Of a stretch of 64,000 bases of DNA, positions 22,881 through 33,506 are shown one piece after another. The DNA comes from Atkinsonella hypoxylon. Its lineage: Eukaryota; Ascomycota; Sordariomycetes; Hypocreales; Clavicipitaceae. The stretch spans positions 62,001 through 126,000 of the forward strand of contig JFHB01000077.1 in NCBI GenBank assembly GCA_000729835.1, in the 5' to 3' direction. The notes beneath the pieces were generated by a model. That model saw only the letters and a program-made list of their open reading frames with translations, was not told where the DNA came from and made no database searches. Position 1 is the first letter of the stretch. Each line of letters begins with the position of its first letter. The position numbers and the translations under genes are program-made.

Positions 22881-23404
22881 CGTGATGAATGAGCAGTCGT
22901 ACCCGTCGATATGGGAAGAAGATGAAAGCTCGTGGTGCTGCGGGAATCGAATGCGCCTCGCACCTCTTACGAGGTTGCATAATGACCAGAAACTTTTCTT
23001 TCTTTCTTTTTTCTTTGGGGGTGGGTCATGGTGGTGTGGGTGCTGCACACAATCTGACAGTGGGCTGCTGATAAGGTCTTATCGGTCCGCTACCCAAAGC
23101 TACCCAAAGCTACCCAAAGCTACCAAAAGCTACCAAAAGCCGCCAGGGTTCCCAATTCAGAAAGGATCACCATGATATAGTCCTAAATCAACGTCAAATC
23201 GACGCGCATAACGTTGAGCGTTGAGGTACCTGGAGAACCCTCCACTTATGAAACCTCTTCTTTTTCTTAGCATAGCCAACAGTGAATTGCGCTCTATGTT
23301 ACCGTCTAATCATAATGTCGCATCCCATGCCCAGCTCTCTGTATCCTGTAGTTCGTCATGTCTATGCCGTGTTTGTTTGATTCTTTCTTCGTACACATCT
23401 TCAT
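22881..23404. other. nop9 promoter and decarboxylase 3' flank, with 10-bp repeat
   Basis: Upstream of nop9 are a T-rich tract (22989-23019) and a tandem array at about 23092-23140 with about five units of CTACCCAAAG/CTACCAAAAG. The rest leads into the 3' end of the decarboxylase gene. No gene is seen. Confidence 0.6.
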
Positions 23405-25187
23405 CTATGCGACTTCGTTGGAAACCTCAACCAAGGCTTTTGTCAAGCCTTCTACAGTTCCAGCTAATGTTTGAACATTGACCACGACGCGCAAGAAATG
23501 CCCCAGATCTCCTGGAGCATAATCTATCATGAATCCCCTGTTGATTAGCTTCTCGACAATTTTCTCCGTGCGTCCGGTATTTGTCGCCGCATCATTCGAC
23601 AGTTCGCCGTTAGGTGCGGAGTAAAAACACACTTGCAGACATGGAGGTGGGTTCGTCGATACCATAAAAAAGTCACCAGTTTGTTCAATCCGATTGTACA
23701 GGTACGAGGCCATGTCGAATGCGTGGTCGATCTGCTTCTCGAAGCCATTGGCTCCATAATAGAGCCAGGCCAGCGCAACCTTCAAGCTGTCTCCTCGACG
23801 GCCGCATTGCAGAGTAAGATCAGCCAAATCCCAAATTTCTTCATTTGCGTTTGTGTGGAAAAGATATCCCGCAGCAGTGCTGTTGGCTTTATGGAATAGA
23901 CTCATGTCCGGTCCGAGTAGGAAAGAGCAAGTTGTTGGCGCATTCATCATTTTGTGAGGGTTGACGGTAATCGTGTCCGCCAGATGTGATCCATCAAGCT
24001 TTCCCTTGTGCTTTGCGGAGAAAATGACTGGTCCACCCCAGCTCGCGTCGATGTGCATCCAAACTCCGAATTCCTTGCAAATGGTAGAGATGCGCTCAAA
24101 AGGGTCGTATGAACCACGAACAGTGGATCCAGCTGTGGTGTTGACGTAGAGAGGTGTTTTGCCCTCATTTTTGGCACGGATGATGAGTTCTCGAAGTGCA
24201 TCTGCCTTCATGCGGCCATGGTCATCTACGGGCACTTTCCAGACATTAGCAGAGCCGATTCCACACACCATCGCGCTCTTTTCCACAGAGTAGTGACCAT
24301 GGGCACTGGTGAATGCCACAAAGTCATAATTGGCACTGCCCTCAACCTTGACGTCAGGGTACAGGGTGTTTCGGGCAACAACTAAAGACGTAAGGTTGGA
24401 AGAGCTGCCGCCTTGGCAAGTCACGCCACCGGCTCGTGGGCCAGTAAAGCCGAACTTGTTAGCAAGTGCGCGAGCAGTCGTCTTCTCGATTACTGTCAGA
24501 GCTGGCGAAACTTGGTACACATGCACCTGTTGATAACTTTATCAGTATAGGGAGCTTCAACATCATGATTGAAACAGGTTCAAACGGGAGATAACTGGAG
24601 ACAGCATACGTTGGTATTTAGAACTGACAGTACAATGTCTGAGACAACACCAACCTAAAGACGTGTCAGCACCCTCCCTGGGCAGTTTTCATGCAACTAT
24701 AAGAGTGTTGAGAACGAACCGGATTGTTGCTGGCATACAGCTTGTCCATGAAACCCTGGTCCCAGGTATTGACGCTGTACTTCAGCACATTGGCAATACC
24801 TTCCAGCAGTCCCTGTCGACCTTGGCCGTCAGTTGGCAAGATGAAGTTGAGCTGTGCAGCAAGCTTTTCAGGCTTGATGCTGTTCACAAGCACGTTGCGA
24901 GGGGTCCCGTCGGCGTCAAGAGGAAGACGGCCGGTTTGCCGGTGCATGGCACCTTCATCAGCCGATTTCACGAACGGCACGACCAAGTGACGCACAGCCA
25001 GTAAAAGCTGTTCTCAAAGGTCAGATCCCTACTATTTTGAAAGAAAAACAAGACTGAATTTGAGAAATAAGTCACACACATCTTCTAACTCCTCGGCTCT
25101 GCCCAACCGAGGCACCGAGCCATTAACGCCATGACCATTGGTGTGGCCATTGGTGTGGCCATTTGTAGCCGAGTTTGTCATTGCCAT
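23405..25187 (-). CDS. Glutamate decarboxylase-like PLP enzyme, group II (520 aa, 4 exons)
   Basis: A pyridoxal-phosphate decarboxylase of the group II family that contains animal-type glutamate decarboxylase and cysteine sulfinate decarboxylase; the likely product is GABA, CO2 being released from glutamate. Exons on the minus strand are 25187-25080, 25007-24720, 24654-24610 and 24526-23405, all in phase. The PLP-binding lysine is Lys339 in TVNPHKMMNAPTTCSFLL. The upstream HIDASWGG segment carries the Asp that contacts the PLP ring nitrogen, and GGVTCQGGSSSNLTSL binds the phosphate. An N-terminal Asn-Gly-His-Thr repeat (about residues 5-20) is low-complexity. No calmodulin-binding extension of plant or yeast GAD1 type is seen, so it is closer to animal GAD65/67 than to bacterial GadB. 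Substrate could also be aspartate or an aromatic amino acid; sequence alone does not settle it. Confidence 0.9.
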
Positions 25188-26044
25188 TTTTTTCCCTCCT
25201 TCGCTCGAAACCAGTTATAGGCCGGGGAAAAAGATCTGGCAACTCGTGGGGTGGAATTTGGTGGTTGTACCTGCCCTGTTATTGGAGTGGATACCTAGCA
25301 AAGTTGTCTCGTGCACTCAATATGCGGAAGTGAAATTGAACGAAAGAGGTGGTGGGCAGGGGTGGGGGGTTGCATAGAGGGTGAAAAGGTCGACGGTGAC
25401 GTAGATTCCGAAACAGTCCTTGATGCAGGGTTGAAAAGCAAGGGCCAACCCTATCGGCTTTCGGCTCTTCGGCATCGAAATCGTGACTGAATTCATTACG
25501 CCGTACGTTAGCCTGGCAGGACGTTTTCAATGCTTTTAAAACAAGTCAGGCGTAGAAGGACTGTCCGAAATTGAATCAAAATGCAACTCTTGCTGGCTGC
25601 ACGAACGTCGAGCCCCGCCTGGCGGAAAAAGCCCTAAATGCTTCATCAGGGTCGAATATAATAAAACCCTCTACAGGTGACCGCATGCCCATGTGCCCAG
25701 AGGTAGAGGTAGGGACATATGCCACAGAAATGCATAACCGCACAGCAACGGATTTTTTAACCGCACAGCAGCAACTAAGCCTAAACCGGAAGATGTACCT
25801 CCCCGATGGTTTATCCCGTAGAGGTACTTCTTAATTCTCCCTTTCTGGCCACCTACCTAGGTACCTAACGGTACGCAACTCAACATAGGTAACCACATTC
25901 CTACCTTCAGGACAGCTTTATAACAGGTAGCTAGCTAATACTAGAACTTAAGAGGCATTACTTGCAGCATCAAAACTTATTTTTTAGCCATCCCTTTGGC
26001 AGTGCGAAGGCGGACGATAGGTCACGACAAGGGTAGTGGAACAA

Positions 26045-26345
26045 TTACATTAAAGTGCATCTAAAGGTACTTATATTTACGTGCGAACCTCACTATAATA
26101 GAAGTTGTAGTAAATATTATTGTTATAAAGAGGTATATTGCATACGTTATAACTATAAATTAACTCTTACAGCAAGAGCAGGTTGCCTATATTAGCTGGC
26201 TGCTCTTAACAGTAGTTATTGTTAATCTAGATAATTAGTTCTAGTTCTACATTGTTCTTAGAGAGGTTACTGTTATTAGCTTCTAAAGGCATTACAAAAA
26301 CTATTGTATAAGGAATGCTACTAAACGCGTTTAAAGCTAGCTATT
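26045..26345. repeat. Small AT-rich patch, probable RIP-decayed transposon relic
   Basis: About 300 bases have the TpA-rich, CpA-poor texture of the large island at the window's right end, surrounded by sequence of normal composition. No coding trace can be read. A degraded transposon or solo LTR is the likeliest source. Confidence 0.45.
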
Positions 26346-27280
26346 AGGGCTGTCTGTTCAGGTGTACCTAAGGGGTATACGGGAAAAGTGGGTCCATGAC
26401 CTATCGTATCAAACTAAACTAGTGCGTGAAATTAAGGAGGTTCTGTATGTCGCAGTGTGGGGCGTATTCGATCGATAACAGACCCTGCAAATCCAAATAG
26501 TAAAGTACATTCTATCCTCCAAATTTAATGCTCTCGAGTGTATGCAGTACACAGTATGAATGCCCCGTGATGGCTAGTGATTTTTTGACCCTGCCAATCG
26601 CCATATTCTCTGTTCTCAATAAATTGGTTTTCTTTTCTTTTTTTTTTTTCGAGCGCAACCAATCTCTCGGTCAGTCTGGAGGACACAAAGTTTGTCTTTT
26701 CAATAGACACCGGCAAGAATTCCTGGTACTTCTATTACAGTGATGTTCGCACGTAAATCAAGTACCTTTAATCCTCCCTAGTCATGATTGGTCAACTAGT
26801 TCATTCGTGACCCAGCAACCTTGCAGCCGATAGGTACCTGAGGTAGGTGCTAAATTTTCTCTACTACCTCCTCGGACTGCCCTTTGCACATAGGTCTGAG
26901 CACCATGGGATCGCTGATCTGAAGCACTTTCCACCACATGGAGATGACAAGTAGCTAGAAGTACCGGATTGCCTGAGGTACATCAAGTGACACTGCCTAC
27001 ATGTCATTCAAAAAGGGGCGCTGTGGAGTCAGGGCACCATTGCTCGTTTATCTAGAGCCGTTTGGGCCGGCTTCAAGCAGATCGGTAGGGCCCGCGCGCC
27101 GTCGTGTAATCTGCCATCTCCTTAACAGAATCGCATCTACGGAGTATTCCGTAGGAGATGATATCGCACCATCAGCCTTCGGCTCTCGCTTTCCACATTA
27201 TTAGGTAGGCTCTTGCCTAAAAACGGGGTTGGCGCGCTATGTCTGGACTGGCAGCTGGGGCAGCTGGGGCTCCACTGCCC

Positions 27281-27340
27281 TCCCTCCTCCCTCCTCCCTC
27301 CTCCCTCCTCCCTCCTCCCTCCTCCCTCCTCCCTCCTCCC
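27281..27340. repeat. CTCCCTC heptamer array, about 8.5 copies
   Basis: A near-perfect pyrimidine-only array with complete strand asymmetry, capable of triplex formation in principle. It produces false Leu/Pro/Ser and Glu/Gly/Arg open frames. Confidence 0.95.
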
Positions 27341-27856
27341 TGGTGCCTGCTGCCCGTCGCATCTCCTGCAAAAGAAGGAAACATCATGAGTCAACCAGAC
27401 TTGCTTCCACCCCGCTTGGGATGCTCCTTTTGGGTCGAGGGTAACCTCGAGTGAGCGGCGATGGGACCGTCTTGGTCGGAGGTCCCTGGTTCTCTGGAGA
27501 TGACACCAGATTTCAAATTTGGATGTCGGCCTCAGCGTTTTGCGCACTGATGCTGCCAGTTTCACATCCGGTTTCTCCACAACGAAGCTCACTTAATGAC
27601 AGGTATCTTGAATTGTTTGCCTACCTATTCCGTATTCCGTAGGTCCTTTGCCCAATGGACGAATCGCAAGATCAGATGTCTGTCCAGCCCGAGTCCGTCA
27701 CAGCCAACACCCTCTCATGTAAATTGGTACGTAATGTTACCAGGCACTTACGAGTCGAGCTGAAGCGGTTGGGAAATGATCACCGCCGCACGCTAGCATG
27801 TGATGCATTGTTCCCCACCCTGACCTGACCAGCTTTGTCGTTTCATACGCGCGCTT

Positions 27857-27889
27857 CCCTTGAGCCCTTGAGCCCTTGAGCCCTTGAGC
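27857..27889. repeat. 9-bp CCCTTGAGC tandem repeat, 3-4 copies
   Basis: Three perfect units of CCCTTGAGC plus a partial unit, in the Ras-like gene's far upstream region. Confidence 0.9.
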
Positions 27890-28681
27890 TCTCCCTTCCC
27901 TTTTCTCCCTACTCAGTTCCGTGTAACTCACCCGTCGCCCGCAGAAACCTTTTTCTTTTTCTCTCTTCCTCTTTCCCCCCACTAGATCTTGCACCGGCAT
28001 TCATTGGCTCTGCATGGCAGCGGGTAATCACTGGTGGAATTTGACGTATTGCTCTTTGTGACGACTCGGTATACGTTGCATATTCACCCTCCCTGCCGTC
28101 GCGCCTGCAACCCACACCCCATGCAACCCAGCCACAAATAAAAGAAAAAAAAAAAAAAAAAAAAAAACCCCCAGTGCCCCCCAAAATCAACCTGTGGCAA
28201 CAATTGACAACTGGCTGCCCATTACTTTGTTCTCATGCCGCACTCTGTCTTTCTATACCCAAATTCACAAGTTTCTGCATCATTGACTATATCGTTTCGC
28301 CTCGTACGGCATACGCAACGCATCGATTGACGATTTGCTGTCACTGCGTAAACGACGTCGGGGGATATTTCGCGCGTCGCGACTTGCGCTTCCGAGCCCC
28401 CATTCGTGACTAGTTCCTTTACCCCGTCTTCTCAGAGTCGGCAAAGAACGTGCTCTCCCTCATCAAATCCTGCCGCCTGCCTTCTCGTCCTTTCGTCACA
28501 ACAGTCTGCGTGACTTGCATTCGACTCGACTGACGAAACTGTTGAGGCAGCCACGACACCGCAATAGCTATCGTCATTGGCTTGGTATCCGACTTCACCT
28601 ATCCATAAAATTACGCACCACCGGACCGAAACCGACCGGGGCGCCACTTTCTCAGCAGCATTTACGATTGATAAACCAATC

Positions 28682-29488
28682 ATGTCCTTCCAGCCCGATT
28701 CGAAGCCAGCCGTCCCCATTTCTGTCACCATTTGTGGTGACGGCGGGTGCGGAAAGTCTTCCATCACCCTCCGTCTCGTTAGGTCGCAATGGACATCTGA
28801 GTATGATCCCACAATCGAAGACTCGTACAGCGTCACCCGCCGAATCGATGGCACGACATATCATTTATCCCTTACCGACACCGCCGGCCAGGAAGAATAT
28901 CGCGGCATGTGGGCTTCATCAAATCTAGGCGCAGACGCTTTTCTAATGGTATATGATATTACATCGCGGGACTCGCTCGAAGCTTTGCAATACTTTGACG
29001 ATCTCATTGATATGGAGGCCGAGACCCGTCTGGATAATGTGGAGCGCGCTCGTAAAGCTGGTGTCAATCCTGGCTATGCCAACAACAGCACCGGAAGCGG
29101 CACGAAAATGGTTCCTCCCGTCAAAATTGTTGCTGGAAATAAGTGCGACCTTCAGGAGAGCAGACGGGTTCCCGCCGCCGTCGGCCTCGAATGGGCTCGC
29201 AAACGGGGCTGCGGCTTCATGGAGACCAGTGCCCGATTGGAAGTCAACATAGAGGAAACATTCGCTCTCATCATTCGCCGCGTTGTGGAGAGGCGACGAC
29301 TCGCCGAGATAGGTGTACTGGACAACACCGAAATGAATGCGCGGGGCATGACGAAGCCCCTTACTCCTCTTCCTACCGAAAGCGAAAGTGAAAAGAGAGC
29401 TCCGGGCCTCAGAGGACCGAATTTGAACGGTGACGCGCACGTCGGTCACGGCCAGGGCAGGTTCTGGAGGAGGCTACGATGCTGGTAA
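28682..29488 (+). CDS. Ras-family small GTPase, divergent (268 aa, single exon)
   Basis: A Ras-superfamily GTPase. The start ATG at 28682 gives MSFQPDSKPAVPISVTICG; an in-frame upstream extension to 28577 lacks an ATG. G1 is GDGGCGKSS (residues 19-27), the effector region reads YDPTIEDSY (41-49), G3 is DTAGQEEY (66-73, catalytic Gln70), G4 is NKCD and G5 is ETSARLEVN. Compared with classical Ras (about 190-215 aa), an extra segment of about 30 residues containing TRLDNVERARKAGVNPGYANN lies between the G3 and G4 motifs, and there is a long C-terminal tail. The protein ends RRLRCW, so no CAAX box is present; Cys sits at -2. A GTAAAT hexamer overlaps the last codon, so a missed final intron is conceivable, but I find no convincing downstream exon. 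Probably a filamentous-fungal Ras-like signalling protein; the pathway is unknown. Confidence 0.88.
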   Translation: MSFQPDSKPAVPISVTICGDGGCGKSSITLRLVRSQWTSEYDPTIEDSYSVTRRIDGTTYHLSLTDTAGQEEYRGMWASSNLGADAFLMVYDITSRDSLEALQYFDDLIDMEAETRLDNVERARKAGVNPGYANNSTGSGTKMVPPVKIVAGNKCDLQESRRVPAAVGLEWARKRGCGFMETSARLEVNIEETFALIIRRVVERRRLAEIGVLDNTEMNARGMTKPLTPLPTESESEKRAPGLRGPNLNGDAHVGHGQGRFWRRLRCW

Positions 29489-30350
29489 ATGATTCGCCTC
29501 CTGAATTTTTTTTTTTTTAAAAAAAAAAGTGATGAGAAATGTTATACGGAGCGATCTTTGTTCTAATTTTGCCTACCCCTTTTGGTTTTTGGCGCATGTA
29601 TTATGTTGGCGATGTTACTTTCCGCTGGGTGTTCATGTTGAAGGTATTTGGGGTTCGTTTCAATCTACTTCACTTTTTGGTGGGGGGCTTGAATCTTCTT
29701 GGACAGATACAATATTTCTGCTAGGGCGTCGGCATATGAAAACTAGGGCGGAATTTTCCATCATTTCATCATGTCCACCACATGGTCCGGAACATGTGAC
29801 GATGTTTTCTTGAATGTCTTTTTTTTTTCATTCTTTTCTTTTTTTTTAAAGGAGCCTGATGTTTGATTCACGAGGAGCGGACATGGCGCCGACTGATTGG
29901 AGAATCATTTAAGCTGACGTTGAATGATGTTTGCCATTGTTGCCTATTGGATCACTATGGCTGTGAGGTGAGGAGCTTCCCTCACTTGCTTGAATATGCT
30001 TTGTAAGGACTTGAATCGGCCTATTGACATTCAAGCCTACAGCAACGAGGAGATTGAATGAATGCTCAGTCAACGGAAACTCTGATATTGCCCCACCATC
30101 AATCCAGTACGATGTTTGTTGCGTCAGGACGGCTCTATGCCATCAAATTACACCGACTCTATCCTGTGAACTTGTGTGAAAGATGATGAATTCAACTGAT
30201 ATTTAGCAGTCGTGATTCCGGTCCAACGACCGTCTCTCATTGACGTCATGACCGACATTCCACAGAGAGGCAGAATATCTCGGATTTCGAGCTCTGATAA
30301 CTCAAGATCTCACTCCGACATCACTCGGTAGTCCAATCTCCCATGATGCA

Positions 30351-30381
<31 letters not shown>

Positions 30382-30444
30382 GACATGCCGGCCCCAGACG
30401 CCAAAATGGCCGGCCTATCACAGATGGTTGCTTCACGATCCCAT
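29489..30444. other. Convergent intergenic region
   Basis: Region between the 3' ends of the Ras-like and AMMECR1 genes. It has T-rich runs (29505-29519, 29820-29848) and a pure A tract of about 25 bases at 30355-30380. No gene is visible. Confidence 0.55.
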
Positions 30445-31236
30445 TCACTGCTTTGTTGCCAACCAGTCCTTCCATGTCTTGAATTCAGGATAATTCATGC
30501 TTGCTTTTCGGCCCTGGTATCGAGTGACTTTCAGGTCAAGAGACTTCCACTTGGAGCGGCTGCCCATCCAGCCCGCCTTGCGAATCAAGCTGTACAAGGT
30601 CTCGTCTTTGGTCCAGCCTTGCTCGGCTGCCACGTCGGGGAGATAAGTAGCTCCGTAGCGATGACCGCGATCAGTAAAGGATAGCCTAATTCCATGGGTG
30701 CCAAGCTCCCAGTCGTACGCATCGTCTACTTCTTCAAAGTCCGTCAAGAGCGTCACAGCAGCTTGTAGCTTGGGTAGCTCCCGCTTCGTGACGGGGGAGA
30801 AGCGCGAGTCGTGCAGGGCAGAAATGAGAGCATACTCGGGGATGCCCGTGGCCAGCGGCTGAGGCTCAAAGGTGCCGATGCATCCGCGGAGAGAGATATT
30901 GCCGTCACGCTCGACGGTGTTCCAGGTGACGAAGAGAGGAGCTGATGTTGTGCCGAGCGACAGCGAGGATATGGATGCTGCGGGAGTAGACGATGACCAG
31001 GCGGGGGACGCGGTGGAGGAGGACTCGGACGAGTCGGCGGCGTCGGCGGCGTCGGCTAGACGACGCAGTGCTGGGTTCCTGGGGGTGTCCTTGGTAGTGG
31101 CTAGGGAGGACTCGGACAGGGAGCTTTTGTAGAGAGCATGTGAGGACTCGATCTCGCTGAGGGAAAGGGGTGTTCGATTCTCAAGATGGGCGTCGAGGGC
31201 CTCGAAGCACGCGAGACAGTGAACGGCGGTGGCCAT
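30445..31236 (-). CDS. AMMECR1-domain protein (263 aa, single exon)
   Basis: A member of the AMMECR1 family, widespread in eukaryotes and archaea; the molecular role is not established, though a link to nucleotide or RNA metabolism has been proposed. The family signature LRGCIGTFE lies at residues 116-124, followed by the conserved ALHDSRFSPVTKREL, the LTDFEEV strand, the DWELGTHGIRLSF block and the C-terminal YLPDVAAEQGWTKDETL with WKSLDLKVTRYQGRKA. These span the whole domain, so the gene looks complete. A Ser/Ala-rich insertion (about residues 62-95) separates the first helix from the domain core, as in several fungal homologues. The start ATG at 31236 is the first in frame. Codon use matches its neighbours to the left. 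Confidence 0.93.
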   Translation of the reverse strand: MATAVHCLACFEALDAHLENRTPLSLSEIESSHALYKSSLSESSLATTKDTPRNPALRRLADAADAADSSESSSTASPAWSSSTPAASISSLSLGTTSAPLFVTWNTVERDGNISLRGCIGTFEPQPLATGIPEYALISALHDSRFSPVTKRELPKLQAAVTLLTDFEEVDDAYDWELGTHGIRLSFTDRGHRYGATYLPDVAAEQGWTKDETLYSLIRKAGWMGSRSKWKSLDLKVTRYQGRKASMNYPEFKTWKDWLATKQ

Positions 31237-32407
31237 GGCTCGGATGGGCAGTCAGAAACAAATCGGGTGACGTGAACAGGAGGCTCAAACGCGCGGGGTC
31301 TTCCAATCTGAAAAAGAAGAAGGAGAAGACGTCGATGATGCCGAAGAGAGCGAGAGGTGGCAGAGAGCTGAGCTGGTAAGTGAGTGTTGGTTGTGAACAG
31401 CCTGCAAAAGGTCGCTCGTCAGTGCCGAGCGCCGACCCCGCCGGGGATGGGGAGCCCCGCTATCACACCCTGAGCTCACCCACCCATGCCTTGATTCTGC
31501 TTCTACTCACGTGCAGCTGTCTTCACTCATACACCTGATGCTTGACGCCACGCACACAGAGTATTTCTTCTTTTTCTTTCTTTTTTCCCCTTCCGTCAGC
31601 CAGGGGCATCGTCGGATGCCCGGACTGCATCAGCTCAATTCCGGTCCTTTCGCATTATCCTTCTGCGGCGTCTTCTACCGGGAAGCACGCCAACGTGTCT
31701 GTCTTTGGCCTGAAGCACGTCGTGTTTCAGCGTGCTTGGGCACGGCTCTCTACGGCGCTATTGTATTTCTTTTTTTTTTTTTTTCTTTCTTTTCTCCCTT
31801 TTTCTTTGTCGAACTAATTGTAGAGCACCTCGCTCGCAGACCAAGCGAGGTTTGCTGTCTAGACTGGACTAGCGCTTGCACCAAGCATTCGACGGAAAGT
31901 CAAACCCCTTTCTCTTCGAGACATCTGACACTTTTCCCATTGTCTGCAAATCGGGCTGCGCATTAAGAGAAGCAAAGAAAAAAAAGAAAAAAAGAGTACT
32001 GGTCCGGACGTGACCCGGTCTCGAAATCTGAAGGCGTCTTGGTCTTGGTGTGGGCCGCTGTGCATCAGGAGCGACTCCGGCCCAGCCTTTTTTGCTTCTT
32101 TTGCATTTGATATCCATCTCAATAGTTTGTCCGATGTTTGAGGTAGCAGATCATTCATGGGGAGATTCCTCGTTCCAGATGGCAAATACGGATGTTACCG
32201 TTTATGTGCGCCGTATCAAACATATATATATATCTCAGCTTGGGTGCATCTTGTCCCGCAGTCATCCCAGGTCTTCTGCGCGTTCTACAAACCATTCTCT
32301 TTAAAAAAGCCAATGCCAATAAAGCATCGTTTCTTGTCTCTCACCAATCTCTTGCGATAATCTGTTGTTCCTGTAGCCTTTCCTCGGACCGATACCACTT
32401 AGTCAAA
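31237..32407. other. Upstream region of AMMECR1 gene and small secreted protein gene
   Basis: A divergent spacer. T-rich or A-rich tracts occur at 31566-31588, 31768-31800 and 31975-31995; the open frames through them (31511-31966 and 31542-31817) look like low-complexity artefacts. From here rightward the gene content becomes dominated by relics. No gene is supported. Confidence 0.5.
32222..32233 (+). promoter_or_regulatory. TATATATA-type element upstream of secreted protein gene
   Basis: A run of alternating TA lies about 175 bases before the start codon at 32408 and could be the TATA box of that gene. Distance is plausible for a fungal gene with a leader of 100-150 nt, but this is not proof. 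Confidence 0.35.
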
Positions 32408-32683
32408 ATGAAGTTCATCACCATCACTGTTTTGGCCGTTGCCACTACCGTCATGGCGGCTCCTCGAAGTATGAATCCACGCACCCATCAGCTGCGAGAA
32501 TAACCCAGTATTCCATGTCGCAAAACCACCGACGTATCGACAGATGTAAACGAGGGGCTTTTTGTCCGCCAGGACTTCGTCGTCGATACTCAGGTCCCTT
32601 CCATGACCGACAGGGACGGGAATGTCGTTCCCTTCGACCCAAAAGGCGTGATTCATGCCAATACTGACGGCGGTTTCGAATGA
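32408..32683 (+). CDS. Small secreted protein, effector-like (66 aa, 2 exons)
   Basis: Exon 1 (32408-32468) encodes a typical signal peptide, MKFITITVLAVATTVMAAPR, with a Lys in the n-region, a hydrophobic core and an Ala-Ala cleavage zone. A GTATGA donor at 32469 and CAG acceptor ending 32543 define a 75-nt intron that contains stops in the exon 1 frame. Exon 2 (32544-32683) then reads on in phase through NVNEGLFVRQDF to a TGA, giving 66 aa with a mature part of about 48 residues. The mature part is acidic (several Asp/Glu) and has no Cys, so it is not a knottin-type peptide. The start context GTCAAAATG is good. Nothing is recognised by family. An open frame on the opposite strand (32399-32767) covers the same DNA and cannot be excluded, but it lacks a signal or family. 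Expression evidence would decide. Confidence 0.55.
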
Positions 32684-32814
32684 AGCATAGGCTGCGGAGA
32701 AACATGATATTGGTTTAGTGCCCTTATGGGATACAGTTGTTTTGACCTGGTTGTTATTGTAGCACAAGACCTCTTATGCCGGCCGAGGTTATCGGCATAG
32801 GCGCAGGGAAAGCG

Positions 32815-33506
32815 TCGGAATAAGCTGCTGTTGCATCTTGCGACGCTTAAACATGTCGCCGAATGTTGCTGATTCCATAACCAACCGTGGGCCTTCTGAT
32901 CCTCGAAAAGTGAATGCGTGAAAACAGATAACGTGATCCTAGGGTTAGATAAAAAGAAGTCTCGATACAAGGATGAAAGGCTAGAGACTACTGATATGGT
33001 GTAGAGAGCTATGTAGACTGCTCTCCGTCCAAGGGTGATTTTCGTTTGGCTTATGATGAAAGCATTTAATAGCTACAAGCTCTCCAGTCTGCCGACAAAC
33101 TGCGCGGTGAATAACTCCGAAAGAACCTTGCCCGATTTTGGGGCCCAGGCCATATAATTCTGGAGCCAGCTCGACACTAGATGTTGCGTTTCCTCGAGCC
33201 CGGAATGTCCATTTGTCCCAGGTTTGGAACAACAGATGCAAGCTTAGCAAAGTAGTTATTATATGCGAAGTCAAATCCCTCTTCCCTGACGCGTAGAAGG
33301 CTGATTTTGAGGTCTGCTAGGTTCATAAAAGCCTGTTCATCCGGAGTAAGAACCCTCTGTGTCTTGAATCCCGTGCTTTCGCCTTCTCCTGAAAAGGTGA
33401 CATTCGTCCCATGTCGTGAAGAGGTTTCTCGGCAAGACAACGCCTGTTTGCGGACGGTTACTTCTTCACCGATAGCACCCCTCCCAACGCACTTTTCAAA
33501 ATCCAA
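32815..33506 (-). pseudogene. Protein kinase N-terminal remnant, frameshifted
   Basis: The minus strand opens at 33506 with MDFEKCVGRGAIGEE and a helical region, then meets a single-base insertion near 33212 (CAAATGG for an expected CAATGG) that shifts the frame. In the new frame the kinase N-lobe is clear: IGQGSFGVIHRAV is the glycine loop and VAIKCF contains the ATP-binding Lys. After another break (about 32950-32990, possibly a decayed intron with CTAACCCTAG) a third piece reads FHAFTFRGSEGPRLVMESATFGDMFKRRK, in parts resembling the hinge region. The catalytic HRD and DFG motifs are not found and a stop ends the reading near 32815. The gene is therefore truncated and dead. The 3' part abuts the small secreted protein gene on the other strand. 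Confidence 0.6.

Larger units (their letters stand above)
25188..28681. other. 3.5-kb intergenic region with repeats and a small AT-rich relic
   Basis: This long spacer separates the divergently transcribed decarboxylase and Ras-like genes. It holds two ACCTAGGTACCT-like clusters (about 25850-25870 and 26830-26850), an AT-rich patch (26045-26345), a CTCCCTC array, a 9-bp array and a long A tract at about 28142-28166. Open frames such as 27137-27592 (-) come from the CTCCCTC repeat. I see no supportable protein or tRNA gene. Confidence 0.55.

Noticed and set aside
27137..27592. 151-codon minus-strand open frame
   Set aside because: Its middle is the CTCCCTC array read as Arg/Glu/Gly repeats; flanks lack coding texture.
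31511..31966. Plus-strand Phe-rich open frames
   Set aside because: Long T tracts give poly-Phe; no conserved domain, and two frames overlap equally well.
32399..32767. Minus-strand 122-codon open frame opposite the small secreted protein
   Set aside because: It lacks signal peptide or family match, and its openness partly mirrors the plus-strand exon; kept only as an alternative.
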